The position numbers were made by a program, and so were the translations under genes. Below the pieces are notes generated by a model. That model had not been told where the DNA came from. It saw nothing but the letters and a program-made list of their open reading frames with translations, and ran no database searches. Of a DNA stretch of 64,000 nucleotides, positions 7,501 through 17,262 are shown one piece after another. The DNA lies in the NCBI GenBank assembly GCA_045542335.1, contig JAZQKV010000017.1, positions 18,365 to 82,364 of the forward strand. The letters are read 5' to 3'. Every line of letters begins with the position of its first letter. The stretch's first letter is position 1. The DNA is from CAKSUT01 sp045542335 (GTDB lineage Bacteria > Bacillota > Clostridia > Oscillospirales > CAG-382).

Positions 7501-7528
7501 TGAAACGTTCATAACTTTGTGGTAAAAT
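7500..7528 (+). promoter_or_regulatory. Promoter of ygiQ
   Basis: TTGAAA (7500-7505), 17-bp spacer, TAAAAT (7523-7528), 45 bases before the chosen start codon. Confidence 0.75.
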
Positions 7529-7573
7529 AACAGGGTACAAATGTGCTGCGCACACGAAAGGAGGAATCTGTAT

Positions 7574-9604
7574 ATGTCCGAAAAATATGTTAATCTTGGT
7601 CAAAAGCCGCTTCCCATATTTCCGGAAGAACTTCCCGAGGGAATCGACCGCCCGGATTTTGTCTACGTCAGCGGAGATGCTTATGTCGACCACCCATCCT
7701 TTGGCACGGCTCTTATCGGACGTGTTCTTGAGGCGGCAGGGTTCACTGTGGGAATTATTCCCCAACCCGAATGGAAAACTGCCTTTAAAAAGGACAGCGG
7801 TATGGGCGTTTGCAGGTTCGGAAAGCCAAGACTTGCTTTTCTTGTGAGCGCAGGAAACCTTGACTCAATGGTCGCACATTATACAGCTTCCAAAAAACGC
7901 CGTGGCGAGGACTATTATTCCCCCGGAGGCAGGGCGGGTATGCGACCCGACAGAGCCGTTATTGTGTATTGCAACAGAATCCGTGAGGCTTATGGCGATG
8001 TTCCCATTATTATCGGCGGTCTTGAAGCTTCTCTCAGACGTTTTGCCCATTATGACTATTGGGATGATAAGGTGCGGCGCAGTATCCTTATTGATTCGGG
8101 TGCGGATATTTTGAGTTATGGCATGGGTGAGCATACGCTTGTTGCTCTTGCGAAGCTCCTTGATAAAGGTGTTCCCATAAAGAAAATCAAGGATGTTGCA
8201 GGAACTGTTGTCACAGCACCTCTTGATTATACGCCGAAGGGTGAATATGCTGAAACTTTTGATTATGACACCCTCAAAACCGACAAGGCAGCCTATGCAA
8301 AGGCATTTATGACACAGTACAGCAACACCGACTCACACGGAAAAGCGGTGCTTGAACGTTATGACAATTGCGTTGTTGTTCAGAATCCTCCGGCACCCAT
8401 TCTTACGCGTTCCGAGCTTGATAAGATTTACAGCCTGCCTTTTACACGCAGATGGCATCCTTATTACGACAAATTCGGCGGCGTGCCTGCCATAACCGAG
8501 GTTGAGTTTTCAATCACACACAACAGGGGTTGCTTTGGCGGTTGCGCATTTTGCGCAATTGCATATCATCAGGGACGCAATGTTTCCTCCCGAAGCCGTG
8601 AATCCGTCCTTGCGGAGGCAAAGCTGCTTACCACACTTCCCGGCTTTAAAGGCTACATACATGATGTTGGAGGACCGACGGCGAATTTCCGATACGGACC
8701 TTGCAAGGATGTTCGAGAGGGCAAGAGGGGAGTTTGTGAAAAGCGCAGATGTTTGTCACCAAAGCCCTGCAAGAATCTTATTTGCGACCATTCTGAATAT
8801 ACCGAGCTTCTTCGTGATATGGCGAAAATTGACCGTGTTAAAAAGGTGTTTGTGCGTTCGGGCGTTCGGTTTGACTATCTCATTGCGGACAAGCAACACG
8901 GAAACGAATTTTTAGGTGAGCTTGTGAGAAATCACGTCAGCGGTCAGCTTAAGGTTGCCCCCGAACACATTTCCCCAAAAGTTCTCAAGTATATGGGTAA
9001 ACCCGAGGTTTCGGTGTACAATGAGTTTTGTTCACGCTACTTTGGCGAAACAAAAAAGGCAGGACTTGAACAGTATCTTGTGCCGTATCTTATGTCCTCA
9101 CACCCGGGAAGCACGCTGAACGAGGCACTTGACCTTGCTCTGTATCTCAAAAAGAATGGTGTACGTCCCGAGCAGGTGCAGGATTTTTATCCCACACCGG
9201 GTACTGCTTCAACCACCATGTATTACACGGGTATTGACCCTTTTACAGGCGAGAATGTGTATGTCCCTAAGAGCTATGAGGAAAAGAAGATACAGCGTGC
9301 GCTTCTGCAGTACAATCGCCGTGAAAACGCTGAGCTTGTGAGAAAAGCCATTGCCGAAACAGGAAGACGGGATGCAAATGTTCTTTTAGGATATGTTCCC
9401 GGAAAGGAAAAAATGGTTGACGGACGTAAAAACGCAAAGCTTTCCGGTGCAAGTGCGCACAAGAACTCCGCAGGCAAATCCACTTCCGGACAAAGAGCAA
9501 AATCCGGCACAAGGAAAGCACCATCACGGCAGTTTGTTGAGTCCGACAAGAGGGGAAATGGCGGAAATCATGGAGCCGTCGCAAAGAGAAACAAAAAGAG
9601 ATAA
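7574..9604 (+). CDS. ygiQ: YgiQ family radical SAM protein
   Basis: A 676-aa enzyme of the YgiQ family (UPF0313), whose reaction is not established. The start ATG at 7574 follows AAAGGAGGA at good distance; the frame extends further upstream without a ribosome-binding site. The N-terminal third resembles a cobalamin-binding-like region (FVYVSGDAYVDHPSFG). The radical SAM cluster motif CFGGCAFC is near residue 318. Further conserved cysteines (CEKRRCLSPKPCKNLICDH) around residue 395-415 suggest another metal site. The C-terminal 60 residues are basic, low-complexity and rich in Lys, Ser and Arg, as often in Firmicute members. It is transcribed alone and ends at a strong terminator. Confidence 0.9.
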   Translation: MSEKYVNLGQKPLPIFPEELPEGIDRPDFVYVSGDAYVDHPSFGTALIGRVLEAAGFTVGIIPQPEWKTAFKKDSGMGVCRFGKPRLAFLVSAGNLDSMVAHYTASKKRRGEDYYSPGGRAGMRPDRAVIVYCNRIREAYGDVPIIIGGLEASLRRFAHYDYWDDKVRRSILIDSGADILSYGMGEHTLVALAKLLDKGVPIKKIKDVAGTVVTAPLDYTPKGEYAETFDYDTLKTDKAAYAKAFMTQYSNTDSHGKAVLERYDNCVVVQNPPAPILTRSELDKIYSLPFTRRWHPYYDKFGGVPAITEVEFSITHNRGCFGGCAFCAIAYHQGRNVSSRSRESVLAEAKLLTTLPGFKGYIHDVGGPTANFRYGPCKDVREGKRGVCEKRRCLSPKPCKNLICDHSEYTELLRDMAKIDRVKKVFVRSGVRFDYLIADKQHGNEFLGELVRNHVSGQLKVAPEHISPKVLKYMGKPEVSVYNEFCSRYFGETKKAGLEQYLVPYLMSSHPGSTLNEALDLALYLKKNGVRPEQVQDFYPTPGTASTTMYYTGIDPFTGENVYVPKSYEEKKIQRALLQYNRRENAELVRKAIAETGRRDANVLLGYVPGKEKMVDGRKNAKLSGASAHKNSAGKSTSGQRAKSGTRKAPSRQFVESDKRGNGGNHGAVAKRNKKR

Positions 9605-9610
9605 ATGCAA

Positions 9611-9641
9611 GCCCGACACAGGTTTAAAACTTGTGTCGGGC
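9611..9641. terminator. Bidirectional terminator between ygiQ and metK
   Basis: A 10-bp stem GCCCGACACA/TGTGTCGGGC (9611-9620 with 9632-9641). CAATTCTTTT follows on the plus strand; it is suited to ending both convergent genes, although the T tract is interrupted. Confidence 0.75.
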
Positions 9642-9670
9642 AATTCTTTTGCATACAATATCAAAGAAAA

Positions 9671-10849
9671 TTATTTAAGAGCATCAACAAGCTTGTCTTT
9701 CATATCGGTTGTTTCCCATGTAACGCCGAGATCTTCACGACCCATGTGACCGTAAGAAGCAAGTCTCTTGTAGATAGGACGGCGAAGTGCGAGCTTTTCG
9801 ATGATAGCCGCAGGACGAAGGTCAAACACCTTTGCAACAGCCTCTGCGATCTTTACGTCGTCATACTTGCCTGTGCCGAATGTGTTTACAAGAACGGAAA
9901 CGGGGTTTGCAACGCCGATAGCATATGCAATCTGAACCTCACACTTGTCTGCGATGCCTGCAGCAACAATATTCTTCGCAACGTATCTTGCCGCATATGC
10001 GCCGCTTCTGTCAACCTTTGTGGGGTCTTTTCCGGAGAATGCGCCGCCGCCATGACGTGCATATCCGCCGTAGGTGTCAACGATAATCTTGCGTCCTGTG
10101 AGACCGCTGTCGCCGTTGGGGCCGCCCACAACAAATCTGCCTGTGGGGTTAACAAGGATTCGGGTATTCTCGTCCATGAGGTCTTCGGGCATTGTGGGAA
10201 GAATTACAAGGTTTGTTATATCGTTTGTGATAGTGGAGAGAGGGATTCTGTCGGAGTGCTGTGTGGAAACAACAATTGTGTGGATTCTCACGGGCTTGTC
10301 GTCTTCATATTCAACAGTAACCTGTGTTTTTCCGTCGGGACGGAGATACTTGAGTGTGCCATCCTTTCTAACCTCGGTGAGCTTTTTTGAAAGAGCGTGT
10401 GCGAGGGAAATGGGAAGCGGCATAAGCTCGGGAGTTTCGTTGCACGCATAGCCGAACATCATACCCTGGTCGCCTGCACCGATGTCAAGCTTACCTGCCT
10501 TTTCGCCGTTCTTTGCTTCAAGCGACTTATCTACGCCTGCGGCGATGTCAGGGGACTGACCGTGGATGGAGCTTACAACCGAGCAGGTGTCGCAGTCAAA
10601 GCCGAACTTTGCTCTGTCGTAACCGATTTCTCTTATTGTTTCACGGGCGATTTTCTGAACGTCGGGAGTGTACTTGGAGGAGATTTCGCCCATAACAAGC
10701 ACAAGACCTGTTGTTACTGCAACCTCGCAGGCAACTCTTGCATTGGGGTCTTCTGTAAGAATGGCGTCAAGGACAGCATCGGAAATGTTGTCGCAAATTT
10801 TGTCGGGATGTCCTTCTGTAACGGATTCGGATGTGAAAAGCTTTCTCAT
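9671..10849 (-). CDS. metK: S-adenosylmethionine synthetase
   Basis: Makes S-adenosylmethionine from methionine and ATP; cytosolic tetramer in known homologs. 392 aa from the ATG at 10849, the usual family length; longer in-frame starts lie in the leader and lack a fitting ribosome-binding site, while AAAGGAACGG precedes this one. Visible motifs are LFTSESVTEGHPDK at the N-terminus, GAGDQGMMFGYAC (the ATP-binding signature, near residue 115) and the glycine-rich GGGAFSGKDPTKVDRS loop (near residue 260). It appears monocistronic, with a promoter at 10944-10972. I see no SAM riboswitch in the short leader. Confidence 0.97.
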   Translation of the reverse strand: MRKLFTSESVTEGHPDKICDNISDAVLDAILTEDPNARVACEVAVTTGLVLVMGEISSKYTPDVQKIARETIREIGYDRAKFGFDCDTCSVVSSIHGQSPDIAAGVDKSLEAKNGEKAGKLDIGAGDQGMMFGYACNETPELMPLPISLAHALSKKLTEVRKDGTLKYLRPDGKTQVTVEYEDDKPVRIHTIVVSTQHSDRIPLSTITNDITNLVILPTMPEDLMDENTRILVNPTGRFVVGGPNGDSGLTGRKIIVDTYGGYARHGGGAFSGKDPTKVDRSGAYAARYVAKNIVAAGIADKCEVQIAYAIGVANPVSVLVNTFGTGKYDDVKIAEAVAKVFDLRPAAIIEKLALRRPIYKRLASYGHMGREDLGVTWETTDMKDKLVDALK

Positions 10850-10943
10850 TTTTGTTACCGTTCCTTTCGTTTTATTAAACATAGTTATATGCCTTTTTCG
10901 TTTGTCTGCGGCACAAAGGCTTTGCCGCTTGTTTTCCACGTAT

Positions 10944-10972
10944 ATAATATCATGCTTCTCCCTTTTCTTCAA
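10944..10972 (-). promoter_or_regulatory. Promoter of metK
   Basis: TTGAAG (10967-10972), 17-bp spacer, TATTAT (10944-10949) on the minus strand. The roughly 90-nt leader includes a GCGGCA/TGCCGC hairpin at 10910-10930 that lacks a T run, so it is not a terminator. The rest of 10973-11061 shows nothing recognisable. Confidence 0.7.
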
Positions 10973-11061
10973 CAGAGATGTATAAATTATTTATGAAGAA
11001 TTTGACGAAAAATGTAAACTCGCCCCCTTTTTCACTTTTTTACGTTGATTTATGGTAAGTG

Positions 11062-11090
11062 TTGACTTTTGGGATGAGGTGTGATATAAT
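11062..11090 (+). promoter_or_regulatory. Promoter of HAD phosphatase gene
   Basis: TTGACT (11062-11067), 17-bp spacer, consensus TATAAT (11085-11090). The 105-nt leader that follows shows no clear structure. Confidence 0.82.
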
Positions 11091-11201
11091 TGAAACGCAG
11101 ATATGTGACAACAGATCTGAAAAGAATGGATGCAACTCGAAAAAATTGAAATATGAGCAAGTCAAAGCGGAATCAAACAAAATGTGTAAGGAGACAAAAC
11201 T

Positions 11202-11870
11202 ATGATAAACTCAATCAAAGGCGCAATTTTTGATTTGGACGGAACGCTTATAAATTCCCTTATAATCTGGGACGTGATGTGGGAAAAATTCGGGCAGATG
11301 TTCCTCGGAAAGCAAGGCTTCCGACCGGCGCAAAAGGACGATAAGGCAATACGCACAATGACACTTGTTGAAGCGACGGAATATATAAACGGCATATATC
11401 ATTTCTGCGATGAAAGCGACAAGGTCCTTAAAGCTGCGGACAAAATCATAGAGGATTTTTATGCAAATGAGGTTGAGGTAAAGGACGGAGTAAAGGAGTT
11501 TCTTGAAACACTTTTGCAAAAGGGCGTAAAAATGTGTGTTGCATCGGCGACGGATCTGAGACTTGTGAAAATTGCAATTGAACATTGCGGACTGGGTAAG
11601 TATTTTTCAGACGTGCTTTCCTGTGCGGATATAGGCAAAGGCAAGGATAAACCCGACATATATCTTATTGCCATGCAAAAGCTCGGCACAGCCCTTGAAG
11701 AAACCTGTGTTTTTGAGGATTCTCATGTTGCAATTGAAACAGCACACTCAATCGGCATGAAAACCGTTGGCATTTATGACGATTATAATTACGGTCAGGA
11801 CGAGATTAAAAAGACAGCGAATGTTTATATCGCCAAGGGCGAAACTCTCCTTAAACTTTTTGACAAATAA
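11202..11870 (+). CDS. HAD-family phosphatase/phosphoglucomutase-like
   Basis: A 222-aa haloacid dehalogenase superfamily hydrolase of subfamily IA. Motif I is FDLDGTLINS at residues 10-19 (nucleophile and acid Asp), the cap domain spans about residues 20-90, motif II is VASATD near residue 111, and motif III/IV is VFEDSHVAIETAHSIGM near residue 170. The order and cap fit beta-phosphoglucomutase or a sugar-phosphate phosphatase; the substrate cannot be told. The ribosome-binding site GTAAGGAGAC fits the ATG. It is transcribed alone. Confidence 0.88.
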   Translation: MINSIKGAIFDLDGTLINSLIIWDVMWEKFGQMFLGKQGFRPAQKDDKAIRTMTLVEATEYINGIYHFCDESDKVLKAADKIIEDFYANEVEVKDGVKEFLETLLQKGVKMCVASATDLRLVKIAIEHCGLGKYFSDVLSCADIGKGKDKPDIYLIAMQKLGTALEETCVFEDSHVAIETAHSIGMKTVGIYDDYNYGQDEIKKTANVYIAKGETLLKLFDK

Positions 11871-11887
11871 AGAAAAATTTTTGGCTT

Positions 11888-11924
11888 CGGGGCGAGCATT
11901 TGCATGCTTGTCCCGATTTTGTTT
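11888..11924 (+). terminator. Terminator of HAD gene
   Basis: A 12-bp stem CGGGGCGAGCAT/ATGCTTGTCCCG with two G-T pairs, then ATTTTGTTT. Confidence 0.75.
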
Positions 11925-12176
11925 GATTTGATAAAACTGAGTTTTTGTTGTGGGGAGGTTTTACACGCAACTTTTTTGCGTTTTTTGCGCCAAAAAATGG
12001 CAGGCAATGTGTGTTTTAAATGGAAACTGTCAGTTGTAACAAAGTTTTTGTCACCTGTTTGTATAAATAGCACAAAAACCAAAAAAATTACGTTTAAACA
12101 TCAAAAATTTGGGACTAAACCGCAATTTTTAGGCTGTAAACCGCCATTTTCTTTACGATGTGAAAAAATCTTTCTG
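11925..12176. other. Intergenic stretch ahead of the first SLH gene
   Basis: AT-rich and without a supported gene. A short stem CGCAA/TTGCG followed by TTTTTTG near 11970-11996 looks like a second weak terminator. The remainder shows only T- and A-rich runs. Confidence 0.4.
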
Positions 12177-12205
12177 TTGACTTTTGCGGTGGTTTGATGT
12201 AAAAT
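12177..12205 (+). promoter_or_regulatory. Promoter of first SLH/beta-helix gene
   Basis: TTGACT (12177-12182), 17-bp spacer, TAAAAT (12200-12205), preceded by TTTCTG. Two other beta-helix promoters (22010 and 34036) share the TTTCT(A/G)TTGAC start and the TAAAAT -10 box. Confidence 0.75.
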
Positions 12206-12263
12206 AGTAGCGTAGGGGATTATTGATGAATATTCCCACAAAAATATATTTCAGGAGGAAATC

Positions 12264-15200
12264 ATGAAAAAGTCTTTATCTCTTATTCTCAGCATTATCA
12301 TGATTCTCGCTTCGTTCAGCCTTGTGGTTAACGCTGCAGAGCCTGCGAAGTATCAACCCGAAGTCGGAGACGGATATATCCGCTTTGACGCAAGTCAGGT
12401 TATCGGCGGAACGGTTAACCATGTTCCGTCTGCAAATGTTGAAAGAAACGTGACCTTTGAGGGCAAAAACGCCATCAAGTTTACTCCCACTCCCAATGCC
12501 GAAGGTGCGGCAAAGGCAAGCGGTCTTAATATTGACTGCTATTCCCTTGCAAACTATGAGGCAAAGGTTGAAGTGCCAAAGTATAAGTATGTCGGCGTTA
12601 CATATTACTACGCAACGGATGACCCAACATATGCCGGCAAACCATGGTTTAACATTCTCCCCGGCAACACCAAGGCTACGCCAAGCCTTGCGGTTGATGC
12701 AAACGAGAAAATCGTCACAAATCAGTGGGCAGAGGCATACTTCTCTTTCAGCTCCACAATGAAGGTTAACCAGACTGAAAAGCCCTGGATAAATCAGGTG
12801 CATTTCCGTCCTTTTCCCGGTGTCGGCGTTAGTCAGTTGAAGCCTACCGATGTGCTTTACATAGCTTATTACACCTTCTATGAAAACAATCCCGACCCCA
12901 ACTCCAAGGCTACAATTGAGTTCCTTAAGGGCAACCCCGATGCACAGGGCGAAATGGAGCCTCTTGTTGTAAAGACAGGCGAAAAGTATAAGATTCCCTC
13001 TGCGGACTTTATAACTTTCCCTGCACATAAGGCGACCTTCCTTGGCTGGAAGAACAACACCGACGGCAAGATTTATCAGCCCGGCGAGGAGTTTACGGCA
13101 GGTGACGGAACTATCACCTATACTGCAGAATGGAACATTGAATCCAACGAAGAGTTTATTGCTCTCAACTTCTGCGATTATCAGAACGGTATTGTAAACC
13201 GTCAGCCTACAGGTACGGTTGAAGAGGTTGTTGAGGACGGCAAGAGCTGCGTCAAGGTTGTTCCCAATCCCGAGTCCGAAGCAGGAAAAAGATTTACAAT
13301 TGACGGTTATCAGTATCTTTCGGCGAATATCGACCTCAATGTTTTCCATTGGATTGGAATTGAGTATAAGTACGTTTCCGAAAACCCCGTTGATGCAAGA
13401 ATGTATACCGCTATCATGAGAAACGGAAACCTTTTCCCTGCAGGAAAGAGTGCTCAGGCAGAATCCCTCAACAAGCTTGTTACAAATCAGTGGACAACCG
13501 CATGGTTTGATTACACAATGCTTCCCGAGGTTCTTGACCCTGCAACCGCAGATGACCACAGAATGCGTCAGATGCACATTCGTCCTTTCGGTAACGGCGA
13601 ACTGTTCAACTTCAGCAAGGACGACACAATGTATATCAGCCGTGTTATGTTCTTCCGTGAAAAGCCTGACCTCACAACCCACAAGGCATATATGACAGGC
13701 TATAACGATGCAACCTTTAAGCCTAACAAGACAATGACCCGAGCCGAGGCTTGCACAGTTGTTGCAAGACTTCTCGACACAGAAGAAAATATCGCAAAGA
13801 ACACCACAACTGCGTTTACAGACGTTGCGGCTGACAAGTGGTACACCAAGTATATTTCCTTCTGCGAGGCAAAGGGACTTCTCAAGGCGTACAGCGGAAC
13901 ATTCCTCTCCGAGCAGAATATTACAAGAGCCGAGTTTGCAGAGCTTGTTTATAACATGGGTCTTGCAAAGGAAGATGCTTCCAATAAAAAGACCTTTAAA
14001 GACGTAACAGAGGCTCATCCAAAGTATGCGGCAATCATGGCGGCGGCTTCCGCAGGACTTATCGGCGGATACGAGGACGGAACATTCCTTCCTGACAGAA
14101 CAATCACTCGTGCACAGGTTGTTACCATTATCAACAGAGCAAGAGGCGTGAGCAGAAAGCCTGAGCAGATTCCCGGCGATATCTACACTCTCTTTGTTGA
14201 CGTTGACGGTACACACTGGGCATTTGCCGATATTGCAGAGGCAACTCTTGAGCACGTTGAAATGAACGGCGAATGGACATATGCGGTAGACGACCCCATT
14301 AACTCAATTGTTGAAAAGGTTGGCGAGCAAAAGCTCTTTGATTTTGCAAAGGGTAACGCAAAGGTTGCAGAGTATGATGCACTTGAAGAAAAGAGAATAG
14401 AGGAAATCAGAAACACTCCCAATATGCCTCTTTCCGAAATCAAGGGCAAGGTTTACTATGTATCCTCTTGCGCAGGTGACGACAAGAACGATGGTCTTTC
14501 CGAGGCAACACCTTTTGCTTCTATAAGACGCGCAATATCTTTTGCACGTGCAGGAGATGCTATCCTTCTCAAGAGAGGCGATATGTGGAGAGAAACAATA
14601 GCTCTCGGCAATGACCTCACTCTTTCTGCATACGGCGAAGGTGCAAAGCCTGTTATCAACGCTTCTCCCGAAAACGGCGCAGACCCTGCAAAGTGGACTC
14701 TCGTATATAAGAACGATCAGACCGGCTCAAAGATCTGGAAGTATGCTAACGAAAAGTTCCTCGACGTCGGAAATATCGTGTTCAATGGCGGCGAAGGCTA
14801 TGGCTATAAGGAAGTTCCCACCTGCGTTGGAAATAAGTATGTAGTGAGAGGCACAACAACCCCCTTTGATTACACTGTTGAGCTCAACAGAAACTTCGAG
14901 TTCTTCCACAGAGCAAACTCCGTGGCATCTACAAGAGTGATCGATCCCGGCAGTGCTATCGGTCCTCTCTATCTCAGATGCGACAACGGCAACCCGGGCG
15001 ACATATTTGATTCCATTGAATTCAGCGTTCATGGCAATGCAATTTCAGCAAAGAGTGGAAATGTCATCGACAACATCTGCATTAAGTATGCAGGCTCTCA
15101 TGGTATTGGTATGGGCACGGTAAAGGATGTGCTTGTTCAGAACTGTGAGCTTGGCTGGATAGGTGGTTCTGTTCAGACATATGACTACCATGGTGCAGGC

Positions 15201-17213
15201 GGTCCTGCGACACGTTTTGGTAACGGCGTTGAAGTTTATGGCGGATGCGACGGCTATGTTGTTGACAACTGCTACATCTATCAGAACTATGACGCAGGCG
15301 TAACTCATCAGTTTGCGGCAAGTGGCGCAGGAAACATTGACATGAGCAATGTTACCTATTCCAACAACGTTATCACCGATACAGTTTATTCCGTTGAATA
15401 CTTCCAGACAGAAGTTCCCGAACATAAGAGAACAGGTAAGAACATTCTCATCGAGGGCAACCTCTTCAGACGTGCAGGCTACGGCTTCGGTTCAACCCGT
15501 CCCGACGGTCACAATCAGGGGCACATCCGTTCCGGAGGAACCTCAAACCCCTTTGAAAACTTTGTTATAAGAAACAACGTGTTTGACCGTTCCGTTCAGT
15601 ATCTCGTTCAGGCGCAGACCTCTCATGATGCTTATAAGCCCAAGATGCAGGGTAACATCTACATTCAGGGCAAGGACAACCACGCATTCACATTCGGTGT
15701 TCCCTCTATTAAGATTTATGCCGATGCAGGCACACCCGGCAGAGTCAAGGGCTTCCTTGGCGATGCAACAGGCGTGTTCTACTATGTGGAAAACATCCCT
15801 TACTACGAATTCAAGTTTGATTACGCAAAGACAAGCGACAAGGAATATCCCGTTGTTTCCGAAAATCCCCTTGATTACACAAGCGGTTCTTCAACAACCC
15901 CAGCAACCCCCGCAGAACCCGAAGTTAAGGAAGAAATCTTTGCACCTTACTTTGTAAGAAATGCTGAAGGCACAGAAAAGAAGGACGCAAAGACAAAGCT
16001 TTATGCTGACCTTCGTGCTTCCATGAATCCCGAAATCAAGACGGATTCCGCAACAGGTGCAAAGTATCTCCATATCACAATCAACAATACAACAAATGCC
16101 ATCGTACTTGACTGCCACGGCCTTAATCCTCTTATCCCCATAAAGGATGGGCAGGTAGTGTTCAAGGCACTTGTCAGAACAAATCACTCCGCAAAGCCCA
16201 CTATGACCTACTACCACATCAAGGATGCTGAGGGAACAGAGTTTACCGGTAAGAGTGTCGGCAAGTCCGGCGAAGCCCATAAGGCAGACGGTAAATGGGA
16301 AGAGGTTTACATGGTTGCAAGCGGTCTTGATGCAGGATATGCAACCGCAGGACAGATTCATTTCTTCCCTTGGGGAAGCGGCGTAAAAGGACAGTCCTTC
16401 TACAACGAGGACGGCACACCTAAGCAGGCAGACCTCTACTACGATGTTGCCGCATGGGCAATGTTCCCCAACCTCTCCTCCGCAAAGGCATATGACCTTT
16501 CCGCAAACACAGGTGCAACAGGCTCTCTTGTAGGCGCAACAGGCACAACAACACCTTCTGACCCTGCAACACCCTCTACACCTGCAACTCCTTCCACACC
16601 CTCTGCACCTGCTGTCAGCGGTGAGATTTCTGCGCCCTACTTTGTAAGAACAGCAATCGGCACAGAAAAGAAGGACATAAAGACACAGCTTTATGCCGAC
16701 ATAAGAGCTTCCATGAACAATGCCGTAATGACAGACCCCGAAACAGGCTATAAGTTTGTACGTACAACCCTTAATCCCACATCCAATTCTATTCTCTATG
16801 ACTGTTTCGGACTTTCTCCCATTCCGCTTACAAGTGGTCAGGTTGTGTTCAAGGTGCTTATCAGAACAAATCATTCCGCAACTCCTTTCCTCAACTTCTA
16901 TGGCCTTGCTGATTCCGAAGGAAACAAAGTGAGTGGCAAGAGTGTAAGCGGAGGTGCGGCAGAAGCTCTTGTTGCAGATGATAAGTGGCACGAAGTTGTT
17001 ATCACGATAAAGAACAATCATACCGTAGTTGCTTCCTCTACCCAGATTCACTTTATGCCCTGGGGCGGCGCAGTAAAAGGAAACAGCTTCTTTGATGAGG
17101 ACGGAAATTGTCTTACAAATCCCGAACCTTATTTCGATGTTGCCGCATGGGCGGTATTCCCCAACGAAGCTTCTGCAAAGGCATACAGCTTTGAAAAGGA
17201 TATTATCGGTTAA
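12264..17213 (+). CDS. Giant S-layer-anchored right-handed beta-helix protein
   Basis: A secreted protein of 1649 aa. Residues 1-24 are a signal peptide. Order of parts: module 1 (about 27-210); a Listeria-Bacteroides (InlB B-type) repeat (about 213-290, with FLGWKNNTDGKIYQPGEEF); module 2 (about 293-470); three SLH repeats (about 472-665, TGYNDATFKPNKTMTRAE) for binding the cell-wall polymer; a helical linker; a right-handed beta-helix (about 722-1185) opening YYVSSCAGDDKNDG; then two further modules (about 1222-1414 and 1452-1647) separated by a Pro/Thr/Ser linker. All four modules end in a Q-H-F/I-x-P-F/W pattern and look like one repeated beta-sandwich, perhaps carbohydrate-binding. The beta-helix holds YDAGVTHQ (Asp near 1010), conserved in all paralogs but one. 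Enzymatic activity is inferred, not shown; the fold includes many polysaccharide lyases and hydrolases. Confidence 0.85.
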   Translation: MKKSLSLILSIIMILASFSLVVNAAEPAKYQPEVGDGYIRFDASQVIGGTVNHVPSANVERNVTFEGKNAIKFTPTPNAEGAAKASGLNIDCYSLANYEAKVEVPKYKYVGVTYYYATDDPTYAGKPWFNILPGNTKATPSLAVDANEKIVTNQWAEAYFSFSSTMKVNQTEKPWINQVHFRPFPGVGVSQLKPTDVLYIAYYTFYENNPDPNSKATIEFLKGNPDAQGEMEPLVVKTGEKYKIPSADFITFPAHKATFLGWKNNTDGKIYQPGEEFTAGDGTITYTAEWNIESNEEFIALNFCDYQNGIVNRQPTGTVEEVVEDGKSCVKVVPNPESEAGKRFTIDGYQYLSANIDLNVFHWIGIEYKYVSENPVDARMYTAIMRNGNLFPAGKSAQAESLNKLVTNQWTTAWFDYTMLPEVLDPATADDHRMRQMHIRPFGNGELFNFSKDDTMYISRVMFFREKPDLTTHKAYMTGYNDATFKPNKTMTRAEACTVVARLLDTEENIAKNTTTAFTDVAADKWYTKYISFCEAKGLLKAYSGTFLSEQNITRAEFAELVYNMGLAKEDASNKKTFKDVTEAHPKYAAIMAAASAGLIGGYEDGTFLPDRTITRAQVVTIINRARGVSRKPEQIPGDIYTLFVDVDGTHWAFADIAEATLEHVEMNGEWTYAVDDPINSIVEKVGEQKLFDFAKGNAKVAEYDALEEKRIEEIRNTPNMPLSEIKGKVYYVSSCAGDDKNDGLSEATPFASIRRAISFARAGDAILLKRGDMWRETIALGNDLTLSAYGEGAKPVINASPENGADPAKWTLVYKNDQTGSKIWKYANEKFLDVGNIVFNGGEGYGYKEVPTCVGNKYVVRGTTTPFDYTVELNRNFEFFHRANSVASTRVIDPGSAIGPLYLRCDNGNPGDIFDSIEFSVHGNAISAKSGNVIDNICIKYAGSHGIGMGTVKDVLVQNCELGWIGGSVQTYDYHGAGGPATRFGNGVEVYGGCDGYVVDNCYIYQNYDAGVTHQFAASGAGNIDMSNVTYSNNVITDTVYSVEYFQTEVPEHKRTGKNILIEGNLFRRAGYGFGSTRPDGHNQGHIRSGGTSNPFENFVIRNNVFDRSVQYLVQAQTSHDAYKPKMQGNIYIQGKDNHAFTFGVPSIKIYADAGTPGRVKGFLGDATGVFYYVENIPYYEFKFDYAKTSDKEYPVVSENPLDYTSGSSTTPATPAEPEVKEEIFAPYFVRNAEGTEKKDAKTKLYADLRASMNPEIKTDSATGAKYLHITINNTTNAIVLDCHGLNPLIPIKDGQVVFKALVRTNHSAKPTMTYYHIKDAEGTEFTGKSVGKSGEAHKADGKWEEVYMVASGLDAGYATAGQIHFFPWGSGVKGQSFYNEDGTPKQADLYYDVAAWAMFPNLSSAKAYDLSANTGATGSLVGATGTTTPSDPATPSTPATPSTPSAPAVSGEISAPYFVRTAIGTEKKDIKTQLYADIRASMNNAVMTDPETGYKFVRTTLNPTSNSILYDCFGLSPIPLTSGQVVFKVLIRTNHSATPFLNFYGLADSEGNKVSGKSVSGGAAEALVADDKWHEVVITIKNNHTVVASSTQIHFMPWGGAVKGNSFFDEDGNCLTNPEPYFDVAAWAVFPNEASAKAYSFEKDIIG

Positions 17214-17229
17214 AATGCCATATATTCCG

Positions 17230-17262
17230 AGAAAAACCGTCTAAGGACGGTTTTTCTTTTTG
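17230..17262 (+). terminator. Terminator of first SLH gene
   Basis: A perfect 12-bp stem AGAAAAACCGTC/GACGGTTTTTCT (17230-17241 with 17246-17257), then TTTTTG. A second AAAACCG/CGGTTTT hairpin lies near 17333-17357 in the otherwise featureless gap to the next promoter. Confidence 0.85.

Noticed and set aside
10850..10943. SAM riboswitch before metK
   Set aside because: The leader is only about 90 nt and contains one small hairpin; no SAM-box core sequence is visible.
12276..14255. Long minus-strand open frame (659 aa) inside the first SLH gene
   Set aside because: It is antisense to a clear gene, rich in Cys, Val and Asn with no domain pattern, and reflects codon bias of the plus strand. 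Similar frames at 15891-17051 and elsewhere were rejected for the same reason.
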